DNA of 64,000 bases from NCBI GenBank assembly GCA_012932295.1, contig JAAONU010000009.1:9775535-9839534 (forward strand), read 5' to 3'. A program made the translations under genes and the position numbers. The DNA is from Cyclina sinensis (lineage: Eukaryota; Mollusca; Bivalvia; Venerida; Veneridae). Positions 45,493 through 58,489 of the stretch are shown here, piece after piece (within the stretch, counting starts at the first letter, position 1; each line of letters begins with the position of its first letter). The notes below the pieces were generated by a model. The model had not been told where the DNA came from and did no database searches. It saw nothing but the letters and a program-made list of their open reading frames with translations.

Positions 45493-45830
45493 TCTACAGC
45501 CGGTGAACGGATGTTTTCACCTTTCTAATCTATAGCTGGTGAACGGATGTTTTCACCTTTCTTTAATCTATAGCTGGTGAACGGATGTTTTCACCTTTCT
45601 AATCTATAGCTGGTGAACGGATGTTTTCACCTTTCTTTAATCTATAGCTGGTGAACGGATGTTTTCACCTTTATTTAATCTATAGCTGGTGAACGGATGT
45701 TTTCACCTTTCTTTAATCTATAGCTGGTGAACGGATGTTTTCACCTTTATTTAATCTATAGCTGGTGAACGGATGTTTTCACCTTTATTTAATCTATAGC
45801 TGGTGAACGGATGTTTTCACCTTTATTTAA
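45493..45830. repeat. 34-38-bp tandem repeat, 9 copies, each with a hairpin
   Basis: Nine units of 'ctatagctggtgaacggatg' plus 'ttttcacctttctttaat'. Some units lack four bases (34 bp instead of 38), and the last four are the most alike. Each unit contains GGTGAA ... TTCACC, an inverted repeat of 6 bp around an 8-bp loop. Confidence 0.93.
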
Positions 45831-48276
45831 GTACAACAGAGAAAGCTAAATTTTATTTAACGAAGTGGTATATCTCTTTTTTCAATTGCTTGTAAACTTT
45901 AGCCGGGTATATGTTTTTTCCATACAAATTTAGATTGTAAACAATGTTGAGCCTTACCAACTAAGATACATCAGGTAACATATTTACCAAAATGCTAAAA
46001 TTTATTGAAAGGTTATTGTGTTTACACTCTTTTCGTCTGGATAATAAGACAGGAGAGGCAGTAAAATGTGCTTGTCTCGTGGCGGGCATAAATACTGATA
46101 TTAAAGTCATGACACTATGAACTGGCCACCTATATATCAAAATCTGAATTCTTACTCACTCATTTGTTCGTGCGAACCCGTGCAGTTAGGAATACAAATG
46201 TATGGTACAGAATTGTACATGAACATCTCATGTTTTACTACGTCTCTGATAAAAAACTACATGAATATGAAATGTTCTCGATGACTGCCGTATGCTTCAT
46301 TTATATGATTTTTTATAGTTACCTACTGAACAAAATCCCTGGCATGCGCTTACACCTTCATGGGATCATTTACACTCTTTAGATGCATTAGTGTCCTATC
46401 ATATAACTTGCTAGAAGGACAGATAAGACTTTTTCTCAGGGAAAAGATACATTTACGTGATATACAAATATAGAGCCACACTGTGCATATTCTGCCGTCG
46501 GGGTCGAGGCAACCCTGGGGAAAATTACCTGCGAAACGATTAATATATGTGAGTCACTGAAATAATCGGATAATGGGGCGTGGCATGAGCTAGATGAGTT
46601 GATAGTATTGCGCTAAGGAACCTGGCAGAAGATAGGCATAGACTGGCGATCGGTACCGTTCATCATGTCCTCGAGTATGTGTTTTTATTTACTGATTTTC
46701 GTTAGAAGACAAACGTATTTTCTTTGAACTTAAGAACATATATATTTGTACAGCCACTGAAGAAATATCAGGGGCACGGTGACCTTGCGATGCTTAAGGC
46801 TGACCTCATCTTGATTCTTGGGCTCAATATTTAGAGTACTTCTTTTATAATGCAGGTTGAATTGTGTCAATGGACCGGACTACAGTTAGAGAAAAAATGT
46901 AAATGCATACAATACAATAGTCACTAAAAGTGAAAACTGGGGTAAAAGTAGCTCGCCAGTTAGAAGTTGCCAGTTTGAATAAAGTATAGACAAATCATAT
47001 GCTTGTCCGAATTCTATGGAAGATTTTATTCTAATTATCACCCTGTCATTTTCTTCAAATAAATGCTTACATGCACTGTATTTTCTCAGTGTATTGCTCA
47101 CACATACTATCTTTCAGCGGAAAGGCAAGCAACAGCCGTTTTATCCCATTCGGGATAAATTTTGAAAACAGTGACCAAGATTCGCAGCAGTCGAGATAAA
47201 CTTTGATATTAAAGTCAGTGTTTTGAATGCATGCAAATAAGAAGTAGCAAAGACTTCTTCCACTTTAAAGAAAAATAAAAATGTCATAAAATATTTTACT
47301 ATATTCAACTAACTCATAGGGAGTAAACTTTTCTCAGTGAATAATTAGAAGTTAAAAGACTGGTAAAACTTGTATTTCTAAGAATAAAATTTGGTGAAAA
47401 TTGATTTAGCTTGACTTTTTACTATAACTTTAAAGTGTTTATGAGATGCAGCGGTTAATGTAGCAAGTCTATATAGCAACAATAAAACCTTGAGAATCAC
47501 AGAGTAAATTATTATCCCTGATGAGTGAAGAGCCCCGTGCACTTCATTATGGAAAGAACTCAGAAAATTCCCTGAGAATTCCAAGATGTGCGAAATGTTG
47601 CCTTGACCCAGTTAACGAAGCAATCTTGTCTCAGGTGAGATATTACGCAGCTTTATGTAAGCGTGTAGTGTGGAAAGAGTTTTAAGCCTGATGAAGATTT
47701 TTGAAATTTTTGAAAGATTCAGTTACTGAAAGTTAATATGTAACCTTACTTATTCTACATGTATTTTGAATCAAGTTATTTCATCTTCAATTTTAGTGAG
47801 AGAAAATAGTGCAAAACTAACTGTAAGGTCGTGTTGCATTAAAAAAACAAGGGTGCACTGTCACAAAATACGCCCGTCATAAAAGCTTTTGGTGAAGATG
47901 TGGGCATAATGGATAGAAAGAGGTGTTAGTTAGGGAGCAAGTTTGACTATTCCTAGAGCTGCATAGTGAAACATGCATTTTAAATGAATCGGAAGTAATA
48001 CTGAAATCCTTCCATGCATGTAGAAGATATGCTCGGGACAAAATCTGGACATTTCATCAACACCATGGAGTGGCACCAACGCTCGTCTGTGTTATTTATC
48101 AGAAACGAGCTTGCAAGTACCTTCCCATCTCTTCCCGTCCAACCGCACCACTGGAAAAAAACGCAAAATAAGGTAATGAAAAAAATGCAAATACCTACTC
48201 AACCCAGAAAAAGAAACAAAAAGAGAAAAGATTTTTTTTTCTTTTTAAACTAAAGAAATGATCTTTTTAATATTCC
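45831..48276. other. No gene seen
   Basis: No exon was recognised. The open frame at 46164-46382 and others are AT-rich with no similarity. 47991-48062 is a short dispersed repeat word ('catgcatgtagaagatatgc') that recurs near 49255 and 49705. Confidence 0.35.
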
Positions 48277-48303
48277 GGGGGGCGGGGGGCTGGGGGGGGG
48301 GGG
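48277..48303 (+). other. G-run block 1 (G-quadruplex-prone)
   Basis: Six G, C, six G, CT and then twelve G: at least four G-tracts within 27 bp. Confidence 0.85.
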
Positions 48304-48419
48304 TAAGCAAGGGTAGCAACTACTCTCTCGTTCCTGAAAAAAGGGAGAGAAAAACCCCGCAAGTACTTAAGCATAAAAAGAAAACATATCATTTATAAAA
48401 ATAGAGATAAAACTTTTTG

Positions 48420-48451
48420 TGGGGCGTGGGGGAGGTGGGGGGAAGGGGGGA
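48420..48451 (+). other. G-run block 2 (G-quadruplex-prone)
   Basis: Four tracts of at least four G separated by CGT, A/GT and AA spacers, 117 bp after the first G-run block on the same strand. Confidence 0.8.
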
Positions 48452-48499
48452 GTACATTCCCATCCAATGTAAGTAAATAGTTAAGTTGTGGCTTTGTGC

Positions 48500-49745
48500 T
48501 CTGCCATTAAAAGTTTTTTCTTATATAAGTCTATGCAAAACCAAACGAGCCCTGGAGTGGGGTTAATTTTTACCATAGGGACATAATATAAACAATCTTG
48601 GTAAAGGTCTACTAGAGGATGCATCACATCAAATTACAAAGCTCTGTCAGGCGCTTTGAGAGAAGGTTTTCCAGGTTTTTCCTATATAACTATATATAAG
48701 CCCCAGGGCGGGACCAATATTGACCCTGGGGTAAAGATTTCAACAAACATATGGTAGAGGTCTACTAGACAATGCTACACACTAAATATCAAAAGCCTTT
48801 TGGTTTATTAAACATCAGCTACATTAAAGTGTTTGCACGAGGCCGACGACGACTCAGTGACCATAACACCTTGACTTTTTCTTTGAAAACAGACAAACCA
48901 AAAATGTGGACATAGATTATGCGTGTAACACTAAGTCTCATGATAGTGAACATTTGTGATAGAATCTCTAAATTCATGATGACTAAATGGTCAGTACACT
49001 CATTTTCACATTTTTATCTGACATTTGACCTCTATGTGTGACCTTGACCTTGGTCACAGGGACCTGAATTTTGCGCGGGACACTTTGCCTCACAATGGTG
49101 AACATGCATGTAGAAGTTTTGCTCCCAACAAGCGTGATCCTCTGACCTCTAAGTGTGACCCTAACTTTTATCCTAGAGATCTCGACCTGGTTTATGCACA
49201 AGAAACTACGTATTAGAATACTGAACATTTGTTTCAGGTAATCCTAAAATCTCTCCATGTATGTAGCAGATATGCTCCTGACAAAATCTGGACATTTCAT
49301 CACTTCAAATGACCTTGAACGTGTATATTTGGAACTGGATCATGCGTGTAACGCTCAGTCTCGTGATGGTGAACATATGTGATAGAATCACTCAATTCAT
49401 GATGACTATAAATGGTCTGCACATAAGTTTTCATATATTTATCTGACATTTACCTCTTTACCTTATGTGTGACATTGAATTGGCCACATTAACCTGACTT
49501 TTAAATGCGTCACTCTGCCTCCATTGGTGAACAAAGTTATAATAAAATTCCTCAAAGAATGTAGAAGTTTTGCTCCGGACAAGCATTTTCATCTGATCTC
49601 TAAGTGTGACCTTGAACTTTGACCTGGAAACCTGACTCATGCGCACGATACTACGTCTCATGATGGTGAACATATGTTTCAAATAATACTAAAATTCCAC
49701 AATGCATGTAGAAGATATGCTCCGGACAAAACTGGACGCCACACG
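48500..49745. repeat. Dispersed 'gacctctaagtgtgacc' repeats, two diverged copies
   Basis: 48500-48910 reads like the 'gccccagggcgggacc' bivalve-type repeat. 48944-49300 and 49340-49740 are diverged copies of one another, sharing 'atggtgaaca', 'gacctctaagtgtgacc' / 'gatctctaagtgtgacc', 'aattcatgatgacta', 'ttttatctgacatttgacct' and 'gtagaagttttgctcc', about 390 bp apart. No coding content; the minus open frames at 48983-49228 and 49458-49682 follow from the repeat. Confidence 0.6.
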
Positions 49746-49959
49746 CCCGCTATGGGCGTTCCCATAATACGACCTGTTTTTTCAAACGGACGTTAAATGA
49801 TTTACCAGCGTGTATATTTGTCATTGAAATATTTGGCAATATCATTAGCAAAACTTGAATACTTGATGTACATGTTTATTTTAAACCTTTTTGATCACCC
49901 CCTCCTCCTCCCTTGGTGACTGTTTTCTGAGTTCTCGCTTTAAAGGTTTGAAGTGTCAA

Positions 49960-50042
49960 TAGAGACTCTCAGTCCTGCTGGGAAGCGAAGCAGGGACCTC
50001 TGGGTTCTGGAGTCAAGCGTTCTACCCCTCAAGCACATGTAG
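49960..50042 (-). repeat. tRNA-like SINE head (minus strand)
   Basis: On the minus strand 'gcttgaggggtagaacgctt' (box A-like) is followed by 'ccctgcttcgcttcccagca' (a weak box B), with tRNA-like spacing. A second, plus-strand box-B-like sequence (ggttcgattccc) lies near 50224. Probably tRNA-derived SINE remnants. Confidence 0.35.
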
Positions 50043-50242
50043 TGACCATGATATATTTTTTTTATTTCTACGTTTTTTTGTTTAATGAAAATGTGTATCA
50101 TGTCAATTGTTTAAAACTTTATATGCAGTATTTATAGCATCAACTGCATTAAGGGGGTGGGAATGCAACGCAAAGTACTCGGCTCTGTTATACTGTGTTG
50201 ATATGACATTGTTTTAGGCTGTAGGTTCGATTCCCAATTGAG

Positions 50243-51593
50243 CCTTTATCTTTATTATTATTTTGTTATATTAGAATTAGTGAGCATTTACCAAATTTCT
50301 ACACATTTAACCTCTTTTATATTTTGCTTACATGTCATGAACGGTATAGGGTATAAGAATAAATTTCATTTAAGCCTATAAGAAGTCATATTTCCTTCAT
50401 CATACATGGGGTTGGGTTAACTGGTACGATGCTTGTAATCACATTTTACATTTTACTCTGATGAACTTTTTTAATTTATTCTCAACAGTCATTTTGCTTT
50501 TATTACAAAGGAAGAAACCAGAATTATGGAAATCAATGGAAAATATTACAAGCTTTATCAGTTTTACTTCACGCCATTGATTATCAAATCAAAATACTTT
50601 TACCCCATGACTTCTTTAGTTTGAACATTTATCAACTGAAGACAGTCAATAAAATGGGTAGAAAAATAGAAATAACAACAACAAAAAACGTGTTCGTAAA
50701 GTTGGTGGCCCCGGGCGGCCTGGCAACCAAACCGTATCGTCCTGACGGATTAACCGTATCAGCCTAGCATATAAACGGTCTAACTGTAACAGGCCTGGTA
50801 GACAAGTTGACAGAAAATATATAATTTTTATCAGAATAAAGACAAACTTTAGAACTACTTTTTATGAAATTCGAACAGGTAATCTTCGTCTTTTGAAACC
50901 TCTAGGCCAAGCGGTTTGAAATTATATACGAAGTGTTTAATAGACCTGTACCACGATTTTCAAGGTTTCTCTGTTTTCTGCTCCCTCTCATGGTCATATG
51001 TTTTGAACAGACTTGTACAGGCACACTCTATAAATCTATAAATATTATTTTGTCTGAATCAGGCGAAGGCTTCTGAAATTTGGTACGTATTATTGTCTTG
51101 ATAGACTAGCTTCAGTATCAAGATTCATTTTCTTTTATTTGTGTCGTTTTACACACTTCAGTAGCATAAGTATTTGCCTGCTTGAACATCCGGCACGAAG
51201 CTTCTGTATACAACACTAAAAACATTCTTTATCAGTGAGTGAAAATGAACAAGGTGTTTCTGCATTGCGTATCTGACACGATAAGGGAAGCACCTCTTCA
51301 TTGTATTTAAAGACAATTTCAACGCAGAGCTACTTCCCCTATCATATTAGTACCACTATGTTTATTGATGTATATGAATAAATTTTAAGAAATGCATTTA
51401 AAATATTTTCCTTTATTTTAGTTAAAATCTAAAATGCTTAAACTAAGAAAAACAAACATTTTGTTTATTTTTTCGTAACCATCATCAAGTGAGATACATG
51501 ATGATAACTCATGACTTTCTTTCAAATGATTTCGTTCTGTCGTGAAGAAAAGCGACACATTAGAGAAATTTTGAAATGAAATACACTGTAATT
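50243..51593. other. No gene seen
   Basis: No exon was recognised. Positions 50710-50805 include words ('aacggtctaactgtaacagg', 'cctggcaacca') that are reverse-complement relatives of the 43-bp repeat near 59 kb. Confidence 0.35.
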
Positions 51594-51795
51594 TAGCCTG
51601 GCTGCAGGCTATATGATACTTTTTTATTTATGTTATTACATTGTTACATCAAATGTTTTTACCTCTCTTTCCTCTGTTGGCTATCCAGCAATTCCAGCCA
51701 AGAAAAGATAAATCTGTAGTTAGACTTAATAGTCATGTAGCTTAACATAACTTCAGGTATAGCATTAATTGCTGGGTCTGAAACCAGTCTACAGG
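51594..51795. repeat. Dispersed repeat copy 2 (see 35438)
   Basis: Begins 'tagcctggctgcaggctat' and has 'gcaattccagccaagaaaag', 'ttaatagtcat' and 'tctgaaaccagtctac' in the same order as the copy at 35438-35655. The minus open frame 51659-51955 overlaps it. Confidence 0.75.
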
Positions 51796-52208
51796 TAATT
51801 CTATACAAACTGCAAGAGCAATCCTTTACTAGATAAGACTGGATAAAGTTAGCCAGTAGAACTGAAGCCATTTTACTTGTGTAGCAAAAAAAATCTTCTA
51901 GAATTGGAAAGCGTCTTTTAATCTTAATGCACGAGAAATTTGTCTTGTGTAACACGGAAAACTTGTGTAACAGGCAGTATTATTGCAAGAAAGTTAAATG
52001 CCAAGCTGATAAACTGTCACAACAAAACAATGATGACTGAGACATAACTTTTCGACATTTTCAAGAAAATAGAAAAAATATATTTTATCATTGATGACAT
52101 TCGCCCTATAAAATTATTCACGAATTAGACACATGTGACAAGATATCCGGATAAAATATCTCAGAGTATATTTGGGATTTATGCAAACCCTTCATCATGT
52201 GATTAACT

Positions 52209-54640
52209 TACCTTGTTATCTACAACTAACGGCCAAATCCGCAGAAAATACCTGTCCCTTCCTCGCTCACCTTATTATCTACGACCAACGACCAAATCCG
52301 CAGGAAATATCTGTCCCCACCTCGCTCACCTTATTATGACCGAACAACGACCAAATGCGCAGAAAATACCTGACCCTTCCTCGCTCACCTTATTATCTAC
52401 GACCAACGACCAAATCCGCAGAAAATACCTGTCCCTTCCTCGCTCACCTTATTATATACGACCAACGACCAAATCCGCAGAAAATACCTGTCCCTTCCTC
52501 GCTCACCTTGTTATCTACGACCAACGACCAAATCCGCAAAAAATACCTGTCCCTTCCTTGCTCACCTTATTATATACGACCAACGACCAAATCCGCAAAA
52601 AAATACCTGTCCCTTCCTTGCTCACCTTATTATATACGACCAACGACCAAATCCGCAAAAAATACCTGTCTCTTCCTCGCTCACCTTGTTATCTACGACC
52701 AACGACCAAATCCGCCAAAAATACCTGTCTCTTCCTCGCTCACCTTGTTATCTACGACCAACGACCAAATCCGCAAGAAATTTCTGTCCCTTCCTCGCTT
52801 ACCTTATTATATACTACCAACGACCAACTCCGCAGAAAATACCTGTCCCTTCCTCGCTCACCTTATTATATACGACCAACGACAAAATCCGTAGAAAATA
52901 CCTGTCCCTTCCTCGCTCACCTTATTATAATCGACTAACGACCAAATCCGCAGGAAATACCTGTCCCCACCTCGCTCACCTTATTATGTACGACTAACGA
53001 CCAAATCCGCAGGAAATACCTGTCCCCAGCTCGCTCACCTTATCATAAACGACCAACGACCAAATCCGCAGAAAATACCTGTCCCTTCCACTCTCACCTT
53101 GTTATCTACGACCAACGACCAAATCCGCAGAAAATACCTGTCCCTTCCTCGGTCACCTTATTATATACGACTTACGACCAAATCTGCAGGAAATACCTGT
53201 CCCCAGCTCGCTCACCTTATCATAAACGACCAACGACCAAATCCGCAGAAAATACCTGTCCCTTCCACTCTCACCTTGTTATCTACAAGCAACGACCAAA
53301 TCCGCAGAAAATACCTGTCCCTTCCTCGGTCACCTTATTATATACGACTTACGACCAAATCCGCAGGAAATATCTGTCTCTTCCTAGCTCACCTTATTAT
53401 ATACGACTAACGACCAAATCCGCAGGAAATATCTGTCTCTTCCTCGCTCACCTTGTTATCTACGACCAACGACCAAATCCGCAAAAAATACCTGTCCCTT
53501 CCTCGCTCACCTTGTTATATACGACTTACGACCAAATCCGCAGGAAATATCTGTCTCTTCCTAGCTCACCTTATTATATACGACTAACGACCAAATCCGC
53601 AGGAAATATCTGTCTCTTCCTAGCTCACCTTATTATATACGACTAACGACCAAATCCGCAGGAAATATCTGTCTCTTCCTAGCTCACCTTATTATATACG
53701 ACTAACGACCAAATCCGCAGGAAATATCTGTCTCTTTCTCGCTCACCTTGTTATCTACGACTAACGACCAAATCCGCAGGAAATATCTGTCGCCACCTCG
53801 CTCACCTTGTTATCTTCGACCAAATCCGCAGAAAATACCTGTCTCTTCCTCGCTCACCTTGTTATCTACGACCAACGACCAAAGCCGCAAGAAATATCTG
53901 TCCCTTCCTCGCTCACCTTATTATCTACGACCAACGACCTAAATCCACAGGAAATATCTGTCTCTTCCTCGCTCACCTTGTTATCTACGACCAACGACCA
54001 AATCCGCAGGAAATATCTTTCTCTTCCTCGCTCACCTTATTATCTACGACCAACGACCAAATCCGCAGGAAATATCTGTCCCCACCTCGCTCACCTTGTT
54101 ATCTACGACCAACGACCAAATCCGCAGAAAATACCTGTCCCTTCCTCGCTCACCTTGTTATCTACGACCAACGACGAAATCCGCAGAAAATACCTGTCCC
54201 TTCCTCGCTCACCTTGTTATCTACGACCAACGACTAAATCCGCAGAAAATACCTGTCCCTTCCTCGCTCACCTTGTTATCTACGACCAACGACCAATTCC
54301 GTAGAAAATACCTGTCCCTTCCTCGCTCACCTTGTTATCTACGACCAACGACTAAATCCGCAGAAAATACCTGTCCCTTCCTCGCTCACCTTGTTATCTA
54401 CGACCAACGACCAAATCCGCAGAAAATACCTGTCCCTTCCTCGCACACCTTGTTATCTACGACCAACGACCAAATCCGCAGAAAATACCTGTCCCTTCCT
54501 CGCTCACCTTGTTATCTACCACCAACGACCAAATCCGCAGAAAATACCTGTCCCTTCCTCGCTCACCTTGTTATCTACGACCAAAGACCAAATCCGCAGA
54601 AAATTCCTGTCCCTTCAACAAAGTCCAGGCAAACAGGGAC
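52209..54640. repeat. 59-bp satellite array, ~41 copies, with higher-order structure
   Basis: Head-to-tail units of 59 bp: 'accttgttatctacgaccaa' + 'cgaccaaatccgcagaaaat' + 'acctgtcccttcctcgctc'. Variants cluster: 'ttatatacgactaacg' with 'atctgtctcttcctagctc' between 53340 and 53760, and 'ttgttatctacgacc' from 53740 onward. A three-unit block (177 bp) is duplicated: 'cataaacgac' recurs at 53044 and 53221 with the same neighbouring variants. 59 is not a multiple of three and the unit has no stop in any plus frame, so long open frames (up to 241 codons) appear in all three frames as a by-product. Confidence 0.95.
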
Positions 54641-54745
54641 AAGAACAAGAAACATCCACGACCAAAGACCAAATCCGAAGGAAATATCTGTCCCTTCCAC
54701 AAAGTCAAGGCAGACGGGAACAAGAAGAAGTAACATCCACTGAAA
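54641..54745. repeat. Right-edge variant units of the satellite
   Basis: The array ends in longer variant units in which the normal end is replaced by 'caaagtccaggcaaacaggg' / 'caaagtcaaggcagacggga' and 'acaagaa(c/g)aag(a)a', then a fresh 'accaaagaccaaatccg' start. Two such units occur about 79 bp apart. Confidence 0.7.
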
Positions 54746-55519
54746 AAGATAAATTTGCCAGTTTTACTATTATCAGACAATGCTAAAATGTAAGAACATT
54801 CAGCAGGATACATTTTACTCAGAATCTGGAAAACTTCTATCAAATTACAATACCACAATCTTAGTTAAAATAGTTACTGCGAACAACCTCAAAATTCAAT
54901 TACTTGAATTTCATTCTGAAATTCACTCGTCTCATCTTTTGAAAAAATGGCAGAAATTATAATCCAATTCGTGGAAATACCCGAATCCAAACAGTCTAAA
55001 ATTATGAAAGGATGTTTTATTGAGACCAGCATTTCCAAGACATGAGACAACTTTAGGTGTAGACTTGGTGTCATCTTATCTTCATAAGCAGACATAACTA
55101 ACCTTGTTATCACAAAACCCTGGTTTAATGAATGTTTATATAGTAGTATTTAATCTTGTATGAATATCTAGAAAAACATGTTTTAGACTGGCAAATTACA
55201 TCTATTAGCGCTTATATTTTATACTTAAATGAAAATGACTGAAATAAACAGTAATAAAAATAGATATTTAAAGTGAATGTTTCCGACTTGTAGTCGTTGC
55301 ATGTTCAAAAATGTTATTTAGACTGCTATACACTATGTATACCATAGGTCGCTAGCAGTCGATAAACAACCCTTTACATTACCTCTATTGCTTTTTTTTC
55401 ACATTTTTTTTTTCAAGTAGTACTGAAATCCTTTTGTTTTTGATTGCAATCTTTGAACTGAAACTAATAATAGTGTGTTTTTATCGAATTACACAAGGTT
55501 GCTCAGTGTAAAGAAAGTC

Positions 55520-56035
55520 ACAAATTTGAACTCTAGAAACACTGATCACTTAGCAATGTTCCTTGTGGTACAGATGTGCCTTGTCCCCAGTAGCAAATAT
55601 GCCAAGAATGAGTACAATATTTTTGATAGTTTACAAAATTTTCTATATCAATAAGGAATTTCAACAAAATTTTCAAGTTGAAATGGGGCAGAACTCTTAA
55701 AACAGCTTTCAGAATAATTCCGCTTGCATTACAACTGTGCCCTGTCATAATAAGCAAATATTTCAAGTTTCATATTGATACCTTTGCAAGATTTGAAATC
55801 ATTCCACTTAATAACCAATTTTGACAAAAATTCTAAGTTAAAAAGGGGCTTAACTACAAAGATGTATTTTAGAATAATGCCCATTATCTTACTACAGCAC
55901 CTTTTCATTATAAGCAAACATTACAAGTTTTGTGGTGATACCTTTAAGTGTTTCAGTAACGGGCTACATCAACGTTTTTGCACGACAACGACCTAGCGAT
56001 CATAATAGTTCGAGTTTTTCTTCGAAACAGATGAG
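55520..56035. repeat. Dispersed bivalve-type repeat
   Basis: Two roughly 180-bp diverged halves share 'agcaaatat.c.aag', 'caa.ttt..acaaaattctaag/ttgaaatgggg' and 'agaataatgcc', followed by 'gacaacgacctagcgatc' and 'cgaaacagatgagctaaata', the tail of the dispersed repeat family also seen at 48.9 kb. No coding content. Confidence 0.5.
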
Positions 56036-58489
56036 CTAAATATAGGGGAAATACCATAGGGATCTTTATTAAACTGAAATACTTGACAATAGCTTATATC
56101 CAAGTCAAGAGCAACACAGAAATCAAATAATTTTATTATATTTTTCTGTAAGTAAACTGTTCATAAAAAAGTAACAAAATCATGTGAGCAAATAATAATG
56201 ATGTGAAAACAGTAGATAAATAATCTGAAATGTATGAAAAAAAATTACTGCAAATATATATTGCCGCCTTAAATGCAATTATACTGACAAAACAGAAGTT
56301 AACAGAACCAAATTTCTTGACTCCATGACCATGTTCAAAACATTCAGTGCTGTTTAATAGATGTAATTTGGATATCAGTCTACTCAGATTTGTCCTAGAC
56401 CTACATATGACTATATAGAATAACCTCTTGTGACAAGTTTTTAATGTGACAGATACATCCTACCAATTTGCATAAAGAGACCTATTCTATCAGATACTTA
56501 AAAAACTTTTTTAAGGTATTAATAATTTCAGACTGGATCTTATCTTTTGTATAGGAAATGTGGCCAAAATTTAATTAAAGGCAAAACAGGGTCATGATGA
56601 AACCCCAAACGTTTTCATTGAAATGTTTTAATCCTTACATTGTTACTGACCAAGATATTTGGAGATCTGTGCATATCAATAATCAACTGAAGGTGTTTCA
56701 AGGAAAGCATTAAAATATATACATTATTATATTCAATAAATATAAGTAAAGGTTATCAAAAAGAAGGGATTGGAACGAATACTGAAATCAATATTCTAAT
56801 ATTTGGTTTGCCATATTGGAAAAGATTCGAATTTTCGATTTTCGAACGTTCCATCAGTTATCCGAATTTCGATATCCGAATATAAGTACTGTTTAAATGT
56901 TTTTGTTCAGACTAACGTGTTTCGGGAAACTGCTGTGTATAATCAAGAAATGGCTTGTTTAATGGAAGTCTCAAATACTTTTAGTGATTGGCATAAACAC
57001 AATATATTCCGTTCTTTAAAACGCGAATTATCGCCATAAAGACAGTTGATAATTTAGAAAGGGTTGTTTCTTTCGGTCACGATTCGGGAAAACGGGTAAA
57101 TATATTGGCATTTATAATTTAATCAGCATGCAAATTAAAAGCAAAGATGTTAAAAAACATTTTAAGTAAATTTATTAGAGGCAAGTATTTAAGTTATTCT
57201 GATTGATTTTACAACAACAAAATTATTATCAACAGAGTCAAAAGCGTCATCGGTTGTTCGTGTACGTTTTCGTGTTAACGTTATATCATTACACGTATTC
57301 GGAATACCTCGCCGATCAGCAAAGAGCCTAGAAGTTGAGATAGTTTCAATGCGTAGTAAATTTAATGAATGAAATTTTTGCGGATGAATACTAAATTAAT
57401 AACTTATTATTTTATTTTTACAGTTTGATTTGCCCAAAAATTGAAATTATACCTCATGCTTTCAAAATCAACGGAATTCTGCAATATCAAAGAACTTTTA
57501 TCGAAATCGCAATGAAACTCATACAACCTGTGGTACTATTTTTCAACGCGAATGTATGGATAAGAGGCGGTCATGTGCTTGTTACTAGAAAATATGATGT
57601 GTAGCTTTAGAAGCTTTCGTTTCAAATAAATCTCGCGTATAGGTAGCACATACCAGTTTTTCAGCCACACATTCGAACTGGCCATGTAGAAATTATTAAT
57701 GAGAGGGTATGATGCATTAACATTTGTATTGCTGAAGTCTAAATTAATTAATACATGAAGATAAGGGTATTCAGAGTGGTCAGGATGAGGTTCTCTTGGT
57801 TTTTTCTCTATTGAACAGTATTGAAACGCACTCAGTGTGAAGTAGGAGCTTGAAATTCGAAACTGATGAAAGCAGGTTATGTCAGTGGTTTCGGCTGCAG
57901 AAGTTCAATAGGATGCCGTCTGAGCTGGATACCGAAAAAAGTGTAGCGTTGACAGGTATCTAGCACTAGCTGATTTAGGTGTGCCATAACAGACGAACAA
58001 TTAGCATGTAGTGTTATGACTGTACCGTGTGCCTTTGAATATCAGGCGACTTGTCAGTTTCATAGAATTTGCCTCGGCCAGGGGTCGAAAAGTGGGGCTT
58101 GGGAGTAGTTTCTTTCTTGCAGCTGATTTTTTTAGAGAAGTGTTTCATCTGAAATTTGAGTTTTTTTTGTAGATTGTCTTCAGTCCTATAAGAATAGCTG
58201 TACTTTTCTTTTCAGGTTGTTGTATTGGGATTGTCAGTGAGGCGCAAACAGTTTGAGTGGTCATCAGACACTAAATTTTAGTGTGAAACTGGTATCTGCC
58301 ACCATAGCAATGCTTTATACCGACTATATACCCAGCTACATGTGTAACCAATTAGCCCGTACTTGCGCAGGGTCCCATCTAGTATAGTATAATACAGAGC
58401 ACAAGCAACATTTTTAGTTCTTGAAAATCGTACATGTACTACATACTTTAAATTGTAGATAATTCGTTTCTGGTAATTTGTGTTGCACC
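56036..58489. other. No gene seen
   Basis: No exon or RNA gene was recognised. Positions 56825-56885 carry 'ttcga/tccgaa' words like those near 350-440, possibly an old pogo/Tigger-type end. Confidence 0.35.

Noticed and set aside
51659..51955. 98-codon minus-strand frame
   Set aside because: Overlaps a dispersed repeat whose other copy (35438) does not keep the frame.
52213..54786. Many open frames of 100-241 codons over the 59-bp array
   Set aside because: All are frames of one 59-bp satellite that happens to lack stops in the three plus frames; no start context, splice structure or similarity.
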